NCBI RefSeq assembly: GCF_002362255.1
Contig: NZ_LPVV01000038.1
Location: 124,001-188,000, forward strand
Origin: Microbacterium sp. SZ1
GTDB taxonomy: Bacteria; Actinomycetota; Actinomycetes; Actinomycetales; Microbacteriaceae
DNA length: 64,000 nucleotides
Direction: 5' to 3'
Shown: piece after piece, positions 43,642 to 54,426 of the stretch
Numbering within the stretch: position 1 is the stretch's first letter
Layout: each line of letters starts with the position of its first letter
Notes under the pieces: model-generated
What the model was told of the DNA's origin: nothing
The model's database searches: none
The model's input: only the letters and a program-made list of their open reading frames with translations
Position numbers and translations under genes: made by a program

Positions 43642-45060
43642 TCAGCCGACCGATCCTTCCATGCCCATCTCGATGAGCTTGTTCAGTTCCATCGCGTACT
43701 CCATGGGCAGCTCGCGCGCGATCGGCTCGATGAAGCCGCGCACGATCATCGCCATCGCCTCGTCCTCGGGCATGCCGCGGGACTGCAGGTAGAAGAGCTG
43801 CTCCTCGCTGACCTTCGAGACCGTGGCCTCGTGACCGAGCTGCACGTCGTCGACGCGGATGTCGATGGCCGGGTAGGTGTCGGATCGCGACTTCGTGTCG
43901 ACCAGCAGCGCGTCGCAGCGCACCGTGTTGGCCGAGTGGTGGGCGTTCGCGTCGACGCGGACCTCACCGCGGTAGCCGGCACGGCCGCCGCCGCGGGCGA
44001 TCGACTTCGAGACGATCGACGACTGCGTGTAAGGCGCCATGTGGATCATCTTCGCGCCGGCGTCCTGGTGCTGGCCGGGGCCGGCGAACGCGACGGAGAG
44101 CGTCTCACCCTTGGCGTGCTCGCCCATCAGGTAGATCGACGGGTACTTCATGGTCACCTTGGAGCCGATGTTGCCGTCGACCCACTCCATGGTGGCGCCC
44201 TCGTGGGCGACCGCGCGCTTGGTCACGAGGTTGTAGACGTTGTTCGACCAGTTCTGGATCGTCGTGTACCGCACGCGGGCGTTCTTCTTCACGATGATCT
44301 CGACGACGGCGGAGTGCAGCGAGTCCGACTTGTAGATCGGGGCGGTGCAGCCCTCGATGTAGTGGACGTAGCTGCCCTCGTCGGCGATGATCAGGGTCCG
44401 CTCGAACTGGCCCATGTTCTCGGTGTTGATGCGGAAGTACGCCTGAAGCGGGATCTCGACGTGCACGCCCTTCGGGACGTAGACGAAGGAGCCGCCCGAC
44501 CAGACGGCCGTGTTCAGCGCGGCGAACTTGTTGTCGCCGGCCGGGATCACGGTGCCGAAGTACTCCTCGAAGAACTCGGGGTGCTCACGAAGGGCCGTGT
44601 CGGTGTCCATGAAGATCACACCCTGCTGCTCCAGGTCCTCGCGGATCTGGTGGTACACGACCTCGGACTCGTACTGCGCGGCGACACCGGCCACGAGACG
44701 CTGGCGCTCGGCCTCGGGGATGCCGAGACGCTCGTAGGTCTCGCGGATCTCCTCGGGCAGGTCTTCCCACGACTGCGCCTGCTTCTCGGTGGAGCGGACG
44801 AAGTACTTGATGTTGTCGAAGTCGATGTCGCTGAGGTCGGCGCCCCACGTCGGCATCGGCTTGCGGCCGAAGAGCTGGTATCCCTTGAGACGGGTCTTCA
44901 GCATCCATTCGGGTTCGCTCTTGAGGCTGGAGATCCCGCGGACCACCTCTTCGGAGATGCCACGTTGCGCGACGGCACCTGCGGCGTCCTCATCGTGCCA
45001 TCCGAATTCGTACACCCCCAGGCCTTCGAGCTCCGGGCGGTCGATCAGCACATCCGACAT
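43642..45060 (-). CDS. sufB: Fe-S cluster assembly protein SufB
   Basis: SufB is the scaffold that receives sulfur and iron. The 472-residue protein has [20 protein letters not shown], the C-terminal H-E-A/T segment [20 protein letters not shown] and [20 protein letters not shown]. No intein is seen; some actinobacterial SufB proteins carry one. ATG 45060 is preferred over the GTG one codon earlier because GGAGAG lies 6 bases upstream. It is first in the operon, with no sufR in front as in many relatives; the divergent gene is ctaA. Confidence 0.97.
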   Translation of the reverse strand: MSDVLIDRPELEGLGVYEFGWHDEDAAGAVAQRGISEEVVRGISSLKSEPEWMLKTRLKGYQLFGRKPMPTWGADLSDIDFDNIKYFVRSTEKQAQSWEDLPEEIRETYERLGIPEAERQRLVAGVAAQYESEVVYHQIREDLEQQGVIFMDTDTALREHPEFFEEYFGTVIPAGDNKFAALNTAVWSGGSFVYVPKGVHVEIPLQAYFRINTENMGQFERTLIIADEGSYVHYIEGCTAPIYKSDSLHSAVVEIIVKKNARVRYTTIQNWSNNVYNLVTKRAVAHEGATMEWVDGNIGSKVTMKYPSIYLMGEHAKGETLSVAFAGPGQHQDAGAKMIHMAPYTQSSIVSKSIARGGGRAGYRGEVRVDANAHHSANTVRCDALLVDTKSRSDTYPAIDIRVDDVQLGHEATVSKVSEEQLFYLQSRGMPEDEAMAMIVRGFIEPIARELPMEYAMELNKLIEMGMEGSVG

Positions 45061-45296
45061 CACACACTCTCCTCACAGGTCCCAAAACGGTGTAATCCGC
45101 CCCGACACACCTGATCCCCGTCGAGTCTGCGGGAGCGGGTGCCGTTGGTGGGCCCTCATCACCGGCGCTTCCATCGCGCCTAAACTGTTGTCGATGCTTC
45201 AGCGCGGTCAGCGCTCATCGCAACAATCCGATTCTACAGGTTCCGCCTGACGACAGGGCCGCTCGCCGTGTCCGCCCCGCGGTTCGGAGAGACCCC
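45061..45296. promoter_or_regulatory. Divergent sufB/ctaA control region
   Basis: This 236-base gap must hold both promoters. For ctaA, TAAACT at 45181-45186 is a candidate -10; for sufB, TAGAAT on the minus strand (45236-45231) is a candidate -10. Neither has a convincing -35. No SufR site or coding frame is recognised. It contains an inverted pair GCGCTG-like near 45200-45215 of unknown meaning. Confidence 0.35.
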
Positions 45297-46430
45297 ATGC
45301 CCGACACCACCACCGCCCCCTCCCCCCGCTCCACCGTTCCGGTGGCCGCGCGCACCGACGTGTGGGGACGGATGCTGCGGATCTTCGCCTGGCTGTCGTT
45401 CCTGGCGCAGACCATCATCATCGGAACGGGCGGTGCCGTGCGGCTCACGGGGTCGGGACTCGGTTGCTCAGAGTGGCCGCTCTGCACGCCGGAATCCCTG
45501 GTGCCGATCTATGCCGATCAGGGAATCCACGGCCTGATCGAGTTCGGCAACCGGCTGATGACAGGGGTCGTCGGCATCATCGCGCTCGTCGTCGTGCTGC
45601 TGGTGCTGCACCGCTTGGGCGGTCGTCGCCGCGTCGCGTCAGCGCTGTGGTTCGCCGCGGGTGGAGTCGTGGCCGCGGCCGTCGCGTTCGGCGTCGCGAC
45701 CCTGGTCGCGAACATCGTCGCCCCCGGCCAGGACACCCCGGTTTTCTCCGTCGCCACGGCGGTGCTGCTGCTGGCGGTGATCGTCGCGGCGGTGCGCTTC
45801 ACGCGCAGCTCCCCGGAGCGCCGCGACCTCCTCGCCCTGGCCTGGATCGTGCTCATCGGCGTGGTGGCGCAGGCGCTGGTCGGCGGCATCACCGTCCTGA
45901 CCGGGCTCAACCCGTTCATCGTCGGCTTCCACTACACGTCGTCGTTGCTGCTCGTCTGCGTCACCGCCGCCTTCCTCGTACGCCTGTACGCCGTTCCCGG
46001 TCCGCGCGAGCGGGCGGTGCCGACCTGGTTCGCCGTCCTGAGCCACGTGACCGGCCTCGCCCTCGCCGTGACCATCGTGTTCGGTGTGCTGACCACGGGC
46101 TCCGGCCCGCACTCGGGTGATGCCGACGTGCTGCGTCACGGTTTCGACGCCACGGTCCTCGCGCACGTGCACTCCTGGCCGGGATACATCCTCGCGGTTC
46201 TCGTGCTCGCCCTGACGGTGTCGGCCTGGGTGCTGAAGCTCGAACCGCGGAAGTGGCTGCTCGTGCTCGTGATCGCGATCGCGGTGCAGGTCGGCGTCGG
46301 CGTGTGGCAGGCGCGCGAGGGACTGCCGCCGCTGCTCGTCGGCATCCACATGGTGCTGGCCTCCCTCTCCGCCGCGACCTACACGGTCGTCGTGCTGCAC
46401 CTGAAGAAGCCGGTTACGACCGAGGCCTGA
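45297..46430 (+). CDS. ctaA: Heme A synthase (COX15/CtaA)
   Basis: CtaA oxidises the heme O methyl group to heme A for cytochrome aa3 oxidase. It has eight helices in two four-helix halves and the conserved heme-ligand His residues: IHGLIEFGNRLMTG, VGFHYTSSLLL, VLAHVHSWPGYIL and VGIHMVLASLSA. The CSEWPLC pair at the first outer loop is the CtaA cysteine pair. It diverges from sufB; SURF1 and ctaB elsewhere in the window act in the same path. Confidence 0.95.
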   Translation: MPDTTTAPSPRSTVPVAARTDVWGRMLRIFAWLSFLAQTIIIGTGGAVRLTGSGLGCSEWPLCTPESLVPIYADQGIHGLIEFGNRLMTGVVGIIALVVVLLVLHRLGGRRRVASALWFAAGGVVAAAVAFGVATLVANIVAPGQDTPVFSVATAVLLLAVIVAAVRFTRSSPERRDLLALAWIVLIGVVAQALVGGITVLTGLNPFIVGFHYTSSLLLVCVTAAFLVRLYAVPGPRERAVPTWFAVLSHVTGLALAVTIVFGVLTTGSGPHSGDADVLRHGFDATVLAHVHSWPGYILAVLVLALTVSAWVLKLEPRKWLLVLVIAIAVQVGVGVWQAREGLPPLLVGIHMVLASLSAATYTVVVLHLKKPVTTEA

Positions 46431-46502
46431 GCACCGCCGGGGCATCCCGGCACAGGTGATGCATAGCGCGCGCATCAGGGTCTCATCACGTCGTCCGGCA
46501 CC

Positions 46503-46973
46503 GTGGCTGACATGAACAAGTCACTCACACGCAGCATCGGCTTCTGGCTCCTCCTCATCCTCTCGCTCGCCGCAGCGGGGGTGGGCGGATGGCTCGTCGC
46601 CGGTCAGATCGGCTCGATGACCACGACGCTGCTCGCCAACACCGCGACGGGTGTCGACGTCTACGTGGGGCAGTCGCTGGTCGTCGTGGGAGCCGTGCTT
46701 CTCGGCGCGGGCGTCATCGGCATCCTCATCGCCGTCGCACTCACCGCGGTGCAGGCGCTGCTTCCATCGGCCGCTCCGGTCGCCGTCGAGGCGATCGACT
46801 GGACGGCACAGGAGCCAGCGACGGACGTACCGGAGAGCGCAGCCGTCGACGAGACGGTCGCGGAGGCCTCAGCGGCGTCGGCCGACGCCGCGGTCGAGAC
46901 GACGGATGACGCCGAGCGTCAGAACGGCAGCAGCGGGTCGACCGCGACGGCGACGAAGATCAGCGTCAAGTAA
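46503..46973 (+). CDS. Hypothetical membrane protein, 156 aa
   Basis: Two hydrophobic helices ([20 protein letters not shown] and [20 protein letters not shown]) are followed by an Ala/Glu/Asp-rich low-complexity tail ending in [17 protein letters not shown]. The GTG at 46503 or the ATG at 46512 ([11 protein letters not shown]) may be the start; no clear Shine-Dalgarno. Its last 55 bases overlap the 3' end of convergent ctaB, so the tail is partly antisense to ctaB. No family recognised. Confidence 0.6.
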   Translation: MADMNKSLTRSIGFWLLLILSLAAAGVGGWLVAGQIGSMTTTLLANTATGVDVYVGQSLVVVGAVLLGAGVIGILIAVALTAVQALLPSAAPVAVEAIDWTAQEPATDVPESAAVDETVAEASAASADAAVETTDDAERQNGSSGSTATATKISVK

Positions 46974-47860
46974 GTGATCGAGGCGTGGAACACCCGCATG
47001 GGCCGCGCCTCGTTCCCGCGCACGGCCTGGTTGTACAGGCGGTGCGACTCGTAGATGAACCATCCGCCGAAGACGAGGGCGGAGACGGTGTAGACGAGGC
47101 CCATGCTCGCGATCGGGGTGAGCAGCAGCGAGCAGGCGACGGTCGCCCAGGCGTACAGGATGACCTGGAGTCCGACCTGTGAGGCGTTGCGCGTCACGCC
47201 GAGCATGGGCACGTCGACGTCGTCGTAGTCGTCCTTGTACTTCATCGACAGCGGCCAGTAGTGCGGCGGCGTCCAGAGGAAGATGAGGGCGAAGAGGATG
47301 AACGCCGGCCAGTCGAGCGAACCCGAGACCGCGGCCCAGCCGATGAGAACGGGGAAGCATCCGGCGATACCGCCCCAGATGATGTTCTGCTCGGTGCGTC
47401 GCTTGAGGATCATCGTGTAGATCACGACGTAGAAGAAGATGGCGGATGCCGACAACGTCGCCGCGAGCCAGTTGGTCGTGAACCAGAGCCACACCGTCGA
47501 GAGGACAGCGAGGGTCCACGAGAAGATCAGCGCGCCGCGCGGGGTGATCTCCCCCGTCACGAGCGGACGGTTCTCGGTGCGGTGCATGTGCGCGTCGATG
47601 TCGCGGTCGAGATACATGTTGAACGCGGCAGCCGATCCGGCGCTCATCGAGCCGCCGATCACGGTCGCGACGACCAGCCACATGTTCGGGAGTCCACCCT
47701 GGGCGAGGAACATCACCGGGACGGTCGACACCAGCAGGAGTTCGAGGACGCGCGGCTTGGTGAGGGCGACGTACGCCTTCACCGTGCGACCGATGGACTT
47801 CTTCACAACGGTCTGATCAGACATCGTCGAGATCTCGATCGCCTCCTCCGCACGCGTCAC
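46919..47860 (-). CDS. ctaB: Protoheme IX farnesyltransferase (heme O synthase)
   Basis: CtaB attaches farnesyl to heme b, making heme O. The UbiA-type Asp motifs are clear: [20 protein letters not shown] (near residue 100) and [18 protein letters not shown] (near 215), within about nine helices. GTG 47860 lies 8 to 10 bases after a TTAGAAT -10-like element, hinting at a leaderless mRNA; ATG 47824 ([10 protein letters not shown]) is the alternative start. In many Actinobacteria ctaB diverges directly from tkt; here two secreted-protein genes lie between. Confidence 0.95.
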   Translation of the reverse strand: MTRAEEAIEISTMSDQTVVKKSIGRTVKAYVALTKPRVLELLLVSTVPVMFLAQGGLPNMWLVVATVIGGSMSAGSAAAFNMYLDRDIDAHMHRTENRPLVTGEITPRGALIFSWTLAVLSTVWLWFTTNWLAATLSASAIFFYVVIYTMILKRRTEQNIIWGGIAGCFPVLIGWAAVSGSLDWPAFILFALIFLWTPPHYWPLSMKYKDDYDDVDVPMLGVTRNASQVGLQVILYAWATVACSLLLTPIASMGLVYTVSALVFGGWFIYESHRLYNQAVRGNEARPMRVFHASITYLTLIFVAVAVDPLLPF

Positions 47861-47973
47861 GACAGCTTTTCCATTCTAAGGCACGCGGATGCCGGTCCCG
47901 AGCACCCTGCGGGCCCGTACGTGCCTGTGGATAACCTCGACGGGCCGGGCGGCGATCCGTCTACCGTGACCGG

Positions 47974-48507
47974 ATGCTCCTCCGCTCGCGCTCCTCGTGT
48001 CTCACCCTCGGCGCCGTCGCCGTGCTCATCGGAATGCTGTCCGCCTGCGCGCCCCCGCCCGCACCGACGCCGTCACCCACTCCCGCTTTCGCGAGCGAGG
48101 AGGATGCGTTCGCCGCGGCGGAGAAGGTGTACCGGGCGTACAACGACGCCGAGAATGCTGAACGCGGAGGCGATCACACCGCTGATCCCAATAGCTACCT
48201 CACTGGACCGGCACTCGAGACCGCTCTAAGCTCGCGTCGATTGGTCGAGCAAGCAGGCTGGACCCTCGTCGGCGATGGCGAAGTAGACACGTTTTCGGGG
48301 ACAAAAGCGCACTTGACAGCGAGTCCCGCCAAGGTCGCTGCTCGAGTCTGCCTCGACGTAGCTGGAACAAGGGTGCTGGATAAATCAGGCGCCGATGTCA
48401 CACCCGCAGACCGTCTCACTCGCGTCTTGTTAGATATCGAGTTCATCACTGAGTCCGACCGCTTACTGATCGCGAAGACAGAGGCAGCGGAGGACGAGAC
48501 GTGTTGA
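47974..48507 (+). CDS. Putative lipoprotein, 177 aa
   Basis: The signal peptide SCLTLGAVAVLIGMLSACAP ends in a lipobox (LSAC), so the mature protein should be lipid-anchored. A Pro/Thr-rich linker and then AFASEEDAFAAAEKVYRAYN, a SnoaL/NTF2-like start, follow: the region to GWTLVGDGEVDTFSG to LLDIEFITE could be that fold. Codon use from 48190 to 48500 is less GC-rich than in the neighbours (GAT, AAG/AAA, TTG). It overlaps the next gene by 7 bases. Function unknown. Confidence 0.65.
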   Translation: MLLRSRSSCLTLGAVAVLIGMLSACAPPPAPTPSPTPAFASEEDAFAAAEKVYRAYNDAENAERGGDHTADPNSYLTGPALETALSSRRLVEQAGWTLVGDGEVDTFSGTKAHLTASPAKVAARVCLDVAGTRVLDKSGADVTPADRLTRVLLDIEFITESDRLLIAKTEAAEDETC

Positions 48508-49343
48508 TACGACGGCTGGCAGCCCTGGTGCTGACGAGCGCCTTAGCCGCAGGTCCCTCTGCAGCTTCCTCCGCGAACACGCGCAGCATGGGATCCGAGT
48601 GCAATTCAAGGCTCGCCGTCAGCGCGGTCTGCACTCGTACCGATGGCTCGAAGCTCACGATCACCGGTACGCAACAGAAGCAGGGCACTTCACCCGCCGG
48701 CTCCAAGCCGGAGGAAGATCGTGGTCCCGCAGCTCCCCAGGTGCCGAGCCCTCGCTCGATCGCCCTGGCGGAATGCCTCGATGAGGGTGGCACGACCCGC
48801 TGCGCAGACCTCCTCCGCCCGACGGCGAACATCCCGGGTCCCGCTCCTGCCCCCGCGACTCCGACGGTGACGATCGCGGATCTGCAGCAGTTCGCTCCCC
48901 CGGCGACGCCTGCCACCGTCGAGCCGAACGGCATCGGAGTCGCTGGCCTTCCCGCCAACTTCTCCGCCTCAGCAACGACTCACACGGTGACCGGTGTGCT
49001 GTTCGGTGCTCCGGTGCTCGCGCGTTTCACTCCCATCGCCTATGAGTACTCCTACGGCGACGGCAGCTCCGCATCCCTCACGACACCGGGGCGCACCTGG
49101 GCCGACCTGGGCCAGGCGCAGTTCACTCCCACTCCGACCAGCCACGTCTACCCCCGACGCGGCGTGTACTTCGCCGACGTCGACGTCCGCTACACGGCAG
49201 AGGTCGACCTCGGCGGCGGGTGGATGCCCGTGGCCGGGGAGGTCCGCACCGACGGCCCTCCCCAGCGCATCCGCGTCCTCGAAGCGCGCACCGCCCTCGT
49301 CGCCCACACCTGCGACGAGAGACGCGACGCGCCCGGCTGCTGA
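48501..49343 (+). CDS. Putative secreted protein, 280 aa
   Basis: A cleavable signal peptide ([24 protein letters not shown]) leads to a Cys-containing segment, a Pro-rich linker with AAPQVPSPRSIALAECLDEG, and a C-terminal domain with ARFTPIAYEYSYGDGSSASL and SHVYPRRGVYFADVDVRYT. The Y-G-D-G and HVYPRRGVYFADV pieces resemble PKD domains. GTG 48501 has GGAGGA upstream. Cys residues are paired in sequence (CLDEGGTTRC, CDERRDAPGC), so disulfides are likely. It forms an operon with the lipoprotein gene; role unknown, perhaps in the cell envelope. Confidence 0.65.
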   Translation: MLIRRLAALVLTSALAAGPSAASSANTRSMGSECNSRLAVSAVCTRTDGSKLTITGTQQKQGTSPAGSKPEEDRGPAAPQVPSPRSIALAECLDEGGTTRCADLLRPTANIPGPAPAPATPTVTIADLQQFAPPATPATVEPNGIGVAGLPANFSASATTHTVTGVLFGAPVLARFTPIAYEYSYGDGSSASLTTPGRTWADLGQAQFTPTPTSHVYPRRGVYFADVDVRYTAEVDLGGGWMPVAGEVRTDGPPQRIRVLEARTALVAHTCDERRDAPGC

Positions 49344-49572
49344 GAGACCCCGTTCCGAAGGCACTGAACCCCGGTCCCGGCGGGGGCGCGGTGCGTCCGC
49401 CCGCGCGGGAATTACCCGCGTCACGCAGCGTTGTAAAGGGGGTAAGCGAGTGGAACCGCGGCGCTATGCTGGGGGGACTCGCGCGCCCGGCGCACATCCA
49501 CCATCTCCGTGACGAAGCGGACCGCGATGCTGCGATCCAGGCGCTATCGAACTGTTGCAGAAGGGCTTCACC
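49344..49572 (+). promoter_or_regulatory. tkt upstream region
   Basis: The 229-base gap holds TATGCT at 49465-49470 as a likely -10 with a poor -35 about 17 bases before it, giving a leader of about 95 bases to the tkt start. The leader has no recognised riboswitch. No coding frame was convincing. Confidence 0.45.
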
Positions 49573-51672
49573 GTGTCGGAATTGCAGTGGGATGAAATCG
49601 ATCGGCGCGCGGTGGACACCGCCCGTGTGCTGGCTGCGGATGCTGTGGAGAAGGTCGGCAACGGCCACCCCGGCACCGCGATGAGCCTGGCTCCCGCCGC
49701 CTACCTCCTGTACCAGCGGGTACTCCGCCACGACCCGACCGACACCCACTGGCTCGGCCGCGACCGCTTCATCCTCTCCGCTGGTCACTCGTCACTGACG
49801 CAGTACGTGCAGCTCTACCTCGGCGGCTTCGGCCTGGAGCTCAGCGACCTCGAGGCGCTGCGCACGTGGGGCTCTCTCACGCCGGGCCACCCCGAGTACG
49901 GTCACACCAAGGGCGTCGAGATCACCACCGGTCCGCTCGGTCAGGGCCTCGCCTCCGCCGTCGGCTTCGCCTACGCCTGCCGCTACGAGCGTGGCCTCTT
50001 CGACCCCGAGGCGGCTCCGGGCGCCAGCCCCTTCGACCACTTCGTCTATGTGATCGCCGGCGACGGCGACCTGCAGGAGGGCGTCACCAGCGAGGCCGGC
50101 TCTCTCGCCGGACATCAGCAGCTCGGCAACCTCATCGCCATCTACGACTCCAACCAGATCTCGATCGAGGACGACACCAACGTCGCCTTCACCGAAGACG
50201 TCGCGAAGCGCTACGAGGCGTACGGCTGGCACGTGCAGACGGTGGACTGGAAGAAGACCGGCGAGTACGTCGAAGACGTCGCCGAGCTGTACGCCGCGAT
50301 CGAGGCGGCCAAGGGCGAGACCGACAAGCCGTCGCTGATCGTCCTCAAGACGATCATCGGCTGGCCGTCGCCCGGCAAGCAGAACTCGGGCAAGATCCAT
50401 GGTTCGGCGCTCGGTGCCGATGAGCTCGCCGCCACGAAGAAGGTCCTCGGGTTCGACCCCGAGCAGAACTTCGTCGTCGCCGACGATGTCATCGAGCACA
50501 CCCGCGGTCTCGCCGCTCGCGCCGCCGAGGAGCGCGCCGAGTGGCAGAGGGCGTTCGACGCCTGGGCCGACGCGAACCCCGAGCGCAAGGCTCTGCTCGA
50601 CCGCCTCGAGGCCAAGGAGCTCCCCTCCGACATCACGTCCGCACTGCCCGTGTTCGAGAGCGGCAAGGACGTCTCCACCCGCGCGGCGTCCGGTCAGGTC
50701 ATCAATGCCCTCGCCGCCGAGCTCCCCGAGCTCTGGGGCGGGTCCGCTGACCTCGCCGAGTCGAACCTCACCACGATCAAGGACGCGAAGTCCTTCATCC
50801 CGGCCGAGTGGTCCACCCACGAATGGTCGGGCAGCCCCTACGGCCGCGTGCTGCACTTCGGCATCCGCGAGCACGCCATGGGCGCCATCGTCAACGGCAT
50901 CGTGCTGCACGGCCCGACGCGCGCGTTCGGCGGCACCTTCCTCATCTTCAGCGACTACATGCGCCCGCCGGTGCGTCTCGCCGCCCTGATGAACGTGCCC
51001 AGCATCTTCGTCTGGACCCACGACTCCGTCGCCCTCGGCGAGGACGGCCCCACGCACCAGCCGATCGAGCAGCTGGCCACGCTGCGCGCCATCCCGAACT
51101 TCACCCTCGTGCGCCCCGCCGATGCGAACGAGACCGCGGCGGCGTGGCTCGAGATCCTCCGCCGCCACGAGGGTCCGGCCGGTATCGCACTGACCCGTCA
51201 GAACATCCCCGTGTTCGAGCGCGGCGAGGGTGCGGCATCCGGCGACGTGCTCGCCTCCGCCGACAACGTTTCGAAGGGCGCGTACGTGCTGGCCGAGGCT
51301 CCGAACGGCACCCCCGACGTCATCATCGTCGCGACCGGCTCCGAGGTGCAGCTCGCGATCAACGCTCGCGCCGAACTGGCGAAGGAGGGCGTGAACGTCC
51401 GCGTCGTCTCGGCTCCGTCGCTCGAGTGGTTCGACGAGCAGGACGAGGCGTACCGCGAGTCGGTCCTCCCGAAGACCGTGACCGCGCGCGTGTCGGTCGA
51501 GGCCGGCTCCGTGCTGAGCTGGCGCGGCATCGTCGGCGACCGCGGCCGTTCGGTCGGCATCGACCACTTCGGCGCCTCCGCCGACTACAAGACCCTGTTC
51601 GAGAAGTTCGGGATCACCACCGAGGCGGTCGTCGCCGCCGCCCGCGAGACCCTGGCCGACAGCGCCAACTGA
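49573..51672 (+). CDS. tkt: transketolase
   Basis: Transketolase moves two-carbon units between ketose and aldose phosphates in the pentose phosphate pathway using ThDP. The ThDP motif [20 protein letters not shown] near residue 160, the N-terminal [19 protein letters not shown] and the pyrimidine domain [19 protein letters not shown] are complete in 699 residues. The GTG at 49573 ([14 protein letters not shown]) is chosen because AAGGG lies 8 bases upstream. It opens the operon tkt-tal-pgi-zwf-opcA-pgl. Confidence 0.97.
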   Translation: MSELQWDEIDRRAVDTARVLAADAVEKVGNGHPGTAMSLAPAAYLLYQRVLRHDPTDTHWLGRDRFILSAGHSSLTQYVQLYLGGFGLELSDLEALRTWGSLTPGHPEYGHTKGVEITTGPLGQGLASAVGFAYACRYERGLFDPEAAPGASPFDHFVYVIAGDGDLQEGVTSEAGSLAGHQQLGNLIAIYDSNQISIEDDTNVAFTEDVAKRYEAYGWHVQTVDWKKTGEYVEDVAELYAAIEAAKGETDKPSLIVLKTIIGWPSPGKQNSGKIHGSALGADELAATKKVLGFDPEQNFVVADDVIEHTRGLAARAAEERAEWQRAFDAWADANPERKALLDRLEAKELPSDITSALPVFESGKDVSTRAASGQVINALAAELPELWGGSADLAESNLTTIKDAKSFIPAEWSTHEWSGSPYGRVLHFGIREHAMGAIVNGIVLHGPTRAFGGTFLIFSDYMRPPVRLAALMNVPSIFVWTHDSVALGEDGPTHQPIEQLATLRAIPNFTLVRPADANETAAAWLEILRRHEGPAGIALTRQNIPVFERGEGAASGDVLASADNVSKGAYVLAEAPNGTPDVIIVATGSEVQLAINARAELAKEGVNVRVVSAPSLEWFDEQDEAYRESVLPKTVTARVSVEAGSVLSWRGIVGDRGRSVGIDHFGASADYKTLFEKFGITTEAVVAAARETLADSAN

Positions 51673-51687
51673 TCTAGGAGCATTCCC

Positions 51688-52800
51688 ATGAGCACCCCCA
51701 CCGCAGACCTCGCAGCAGCCGGCGTCAGCATCTGGCTCGACGACCTCTCCCGCACGCGCATCTCGTCGGGAAACCTGCAGGAGCTGATCGACACGAAGAA
51801 CGTCGTGGGCGTCACCACGAACCCGACCATCTTCGCCAACGCGATCACCAACAAGAACGACACCTCGTACGACGCGCAGCTCACCGAGCTCGCCGCATCC
51901 GGCACCACCGCCGAGGATGCCGTCTTCGCGGCCACCACGCAGGACGTCGCCGACGCGCTCGATGTGTTCCGCCCCGTGTGGGAGAAGTCCGACCATGTCG
52001 ACGGCCGCGTCTCGATCGAGGTCTCCCCCGATCTCGCGCATGACACCGAGGGCACGGTCGCCTCGGCGAAGCAGCTGTGGTCGAAGATCGACCGTCCGAA
52101 TCTGCTCGTCAAGATCCCGGCCACGAAGGCCGGCCTCCCCGCCATCACCGAGGCGATCGCGGCCGGGATCAGCGTCAACGTGACGCTGATCTTCAGCCTG
52201 GAGCGCTACGCCGAGGTCATCGACGCGTACCTCACCGGCCTCGAGAAGGCGAAGGCCGCGGGCACCGATCTGTCGACCATCCACTCGGTCGCGTCGTTCT
52301 TCGTGTCGCGCGTCGACACCGAGACCGACAAGCGACTCGAGGCCATCGGCTCCGACGAGGCCGCGGCGCTCAAGGGCAAGGCCGGACTGGCTAACGCCCG
52401 TCTCGCGTACGAGCTGTTCGAGAAGACCTTCGCCGAGAAGCGCGCGCAGGACCTCCTCGCGGCCGGCGCCAACCTGCAGCGTCCGCTGTGGGCGTCGACC
52501 GGTGTCAAGGACCCGAGCCTGCCCGACACCCTCTACGTGACCGAGCTGGTCGCGAACGGCGTCGTGAACACGATGCCCGAGAAGACCCTCGACGCCACGT
52601 TCGACCACGGCGTCATCACGGGCGACACCATCACGAGCGGATACGCCGAGGCGCACGAGGTCTTCGACCGGCTCGCCGCCGTCGGCATCGATCTCGTCGA
52701 CGTGACCCAGGTGCTCGAGGACGAGGGCGTCGCCAAGTTCATCGACTCGTGGCACGACCTCCTCGGTCAGGTGACCGAGGCGCTGGAGGCCCAGCGATGA
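51688..52800 (+). CDS. tal: transaldolase
   Basis: The 370-residue TIM-barrel enzyme exchanges three-carbon dihydroxyacetone units. The Schiff-base Lys is in [15 protein letters not shown] (near residue 143); [18 protein letters not shown] and [15 protein letters not shown] are typical of the actinobacterial transaldolase subfamily. GAGC-type Shine-Dalgarno (AGGAG) precedes ATG 51688. It overlaps pgi as ATGA. Confidence 0.96.
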   Translation: MSTPTADLAAAGVSIWLDDLSRTRISSGNLQELIDTKNVVGVTTNPTIFANAITNKNDTSYDAQLTELAASGTTAEDAVFAATTQDVADALDVFRPVWEKSDHVDGRVSIEVSPDLAHDTEGTVASAKQLWSKIDRPNLLVKIPATKAGLPAITEAIAAGISVNVTLIFSLERYAEVIDAYLTGLEKAKAAGTDLSTIHSVASFFVSRVDTETDKRLEAIGSDEAAALKGKAGLANARLAYELFEKTFAEKRAQDLLAAGANLQRPLWASTGVKDPSLPDTLYVTELVANGVVNTMPEKTLDATFDHGVITGDTITSGYAEAHEVFDRLAAVGIDLVDVTQVLEDEGVAKFIDSWHDLLGQVTEALEAQR

Positions 52801-54404
52801 CATTCGCGATCCACGCGTCGGGAGCGGCGCGTGTCGCGATCGATGAGACCGTCCCGGCTCTCGTCCGCGATCTCGTCGCCTCGCGCATCACGAGCGGCGA
52901 CGCCACCCTCTGGGGTCCTGCTGCCGAGGCCGAGGCCTCGGTGCGCCTCGGCTGGGTGGAGGCCGTGTCGATCTCGCGGCCTCTGGTCGCCGAGATCATC
53001 GCTCTGCGCGACGAGCTGCAGGCGAAGGGCGTGACCCGTGTGGTCCTCGCGGGGATGGGCGGATCGTCGCTGGCCCCCGAGGTCATCGCACAGACCGCCG
53101 GCGTTCCGCTCACGATCCTCGACTCGACGGCGCCCGGCCAGGTGCTCGCCGCCCTCGACGACGGCCTGGAGCAGACGGCGCTCGTGGTCTCTTCCAAGTC
53201 GGGGTCGACCGTCGAGACGGACTCGCAGCGTCGCACTTTCGAAGCTGCCTTCCGCGACCTCGGCATCGACCCGACCGACCGCATCATCGTCGTCACCGAC
53301 CCGGGCTCTCCGCTCGACTCCTCGGCGCGCGAGGCGGGCTACCGCGTGTTCAACGCCGACGCGAACGTCGGTGGACGCTACTCGGCGCTCACCGCGTTCG
53401 GACTCGTGCCCTCCGGCCTCGCCGGTGTCGACATCGACGAGCTGCTGAACGAGGCCGAGGCGTCGCTGCTCGAGGTCGCCGTCGACTCGGCCGAGAACCC
53501 CGCGCTGCGCCTCGGTGCCGCGATCGCCGCCACGTCGCCCCGCCGCGACAAGCTCGGCCTCGTGACCGACGGCACCCACATCAACGGTCTGCCGGACTGG
53601 ATCGAGCAGCTGATCGCCGAATCGACCGGGAAGGACGCCACCGGCATCCTTCCCGTCGTGCTGCTGCCGGTCTCGCCCGAGCTCGAGACGGAGCCCGCCG
53701 ATCTGCAGATCGTGCGGCTCGTCGACGACGCCGCCGAGTTCCACCTGCGTGAGCGCCACCAGGGCGAGATCCTGGTGAGCGGCACGCTGGGCGCGCAGTT
53801 CATCGTGTGGGAGTACGCGACGGCTATCGCCGGGCACCTGCTCGGGATCAACCCGTTCGATCAGCCCGACGTCGAGTCCGCGAAGGTGGCCGCGCGCGGT
53901 CTGCTCGACGCCCGCCCCGAGGCGACCGCCCCGGTCTTCGTCCAGGACGGCGTCGAGGTGCGCGTGTCGGACCCGGCGCTCGCGACCTCCGGCAACGTCG
54001 AAGGAGTGCTCGACGCGCTCTGGGCGCGACTCCCCGAAGACGGATACGTCTCGATCCAGGCCTACGTGAACCGCCTCGACCTGCCGCAGCTGCAGGGTCT
54101 CCGTGAACTCGTGGCTGCCGACTCCAGTCGCCCGACCACGTTCGGCTGGGGCCCGCGCTTCCTGCACTCCACGGGCCAGTACCACAAGGGCGGTCCGGCT
54201 CAGGGCGTGTACCTGCAGATCCTGGAGCGTACCGACGTCGACCTCGAGATCCCCGGTCGACCGTTCACGTTCGGTCAGCTCATCGAGGCGCAGGCCGCCG
54301 GCGACGCCGGTGTCCTCGCCGAGCACGGTCGTCCGGTCGTCACCCTGACGATCACCGATTCGTCGGCCGACGTGCTCACCCTCTTCGAAGCAGCTCAGAA
54401 GTAA
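52797..54404 (+). CDS. pgi: glucose-6-phosphate isomerase
   Basis: The SIS-fold protein has [20 protein letters not shown] and the sugar phosphate loop [16 protein letters not shown], and the C-terminal [20 protein letters not shown] with the catalytic Lys/His. The 535-residue chain matches the actinobacterial type found between tal and zwf. PGI links glycolysis with the oxidative branch encoded downstream. ATG fixed by overlap with tal. Confidence 0.93.
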   Translation: MTFAIHASGAARVAIDETVPALVRDLVASRITSGDATLWGPAAEAEASVRLGWVEAVSISRPLVAEIIALRDELQAKGVTRVVLAGMGGSSLAPEVIAQTAGVPLTILDSTAPGQVLAALDDGLEQTALVVSSKSGSTVETDSQRRTFEAAFRDLGIDPTDRIIVVTDPGSPLDSSAREAGYRVFNADANVGGRYSALTAFGLVPSGLAGVDIDELLNEAEASLLEVAVDSAENPALRLGAAIAATSPRRDKLGLVTDGTHINGLPDWIEQLIAESTGKDATGILPVVLLPVSPELETEPADLQIVRLVDDAAEFHLRERHQGEILVSGTLGAQFIVWEYATAIAGHLLGINPFDQPDVESAKVAARGLLDARPEATAPVFVQDGVEVRVSDPALATSGNVEGVLDALWARLPEDGYVSIQAYVNRLDLPQLQGLRELVAADSSRPTTFGWGPRFLHSTGQYHKGGPAQGVYLQILERTDVDLEIPGRPFTFGQLIEAQAAGDAGVLAEHGRPVVTLTITDSSADVLTLFEAAQK

Positions 54405-54426
54405 CAGCCTGGAGAATCCCCCACCG

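Noticed and set aside
49344..49572. Riboswitch before tkt
   Set aside because: No TPP, SAM or other known core could be found in the leader by eye.
49792..52803. A 1003-codon leftward frame opposite tkt and tal
   Set aside because: Antisense shadow caused by high third-position GC; both sense genes are certain.
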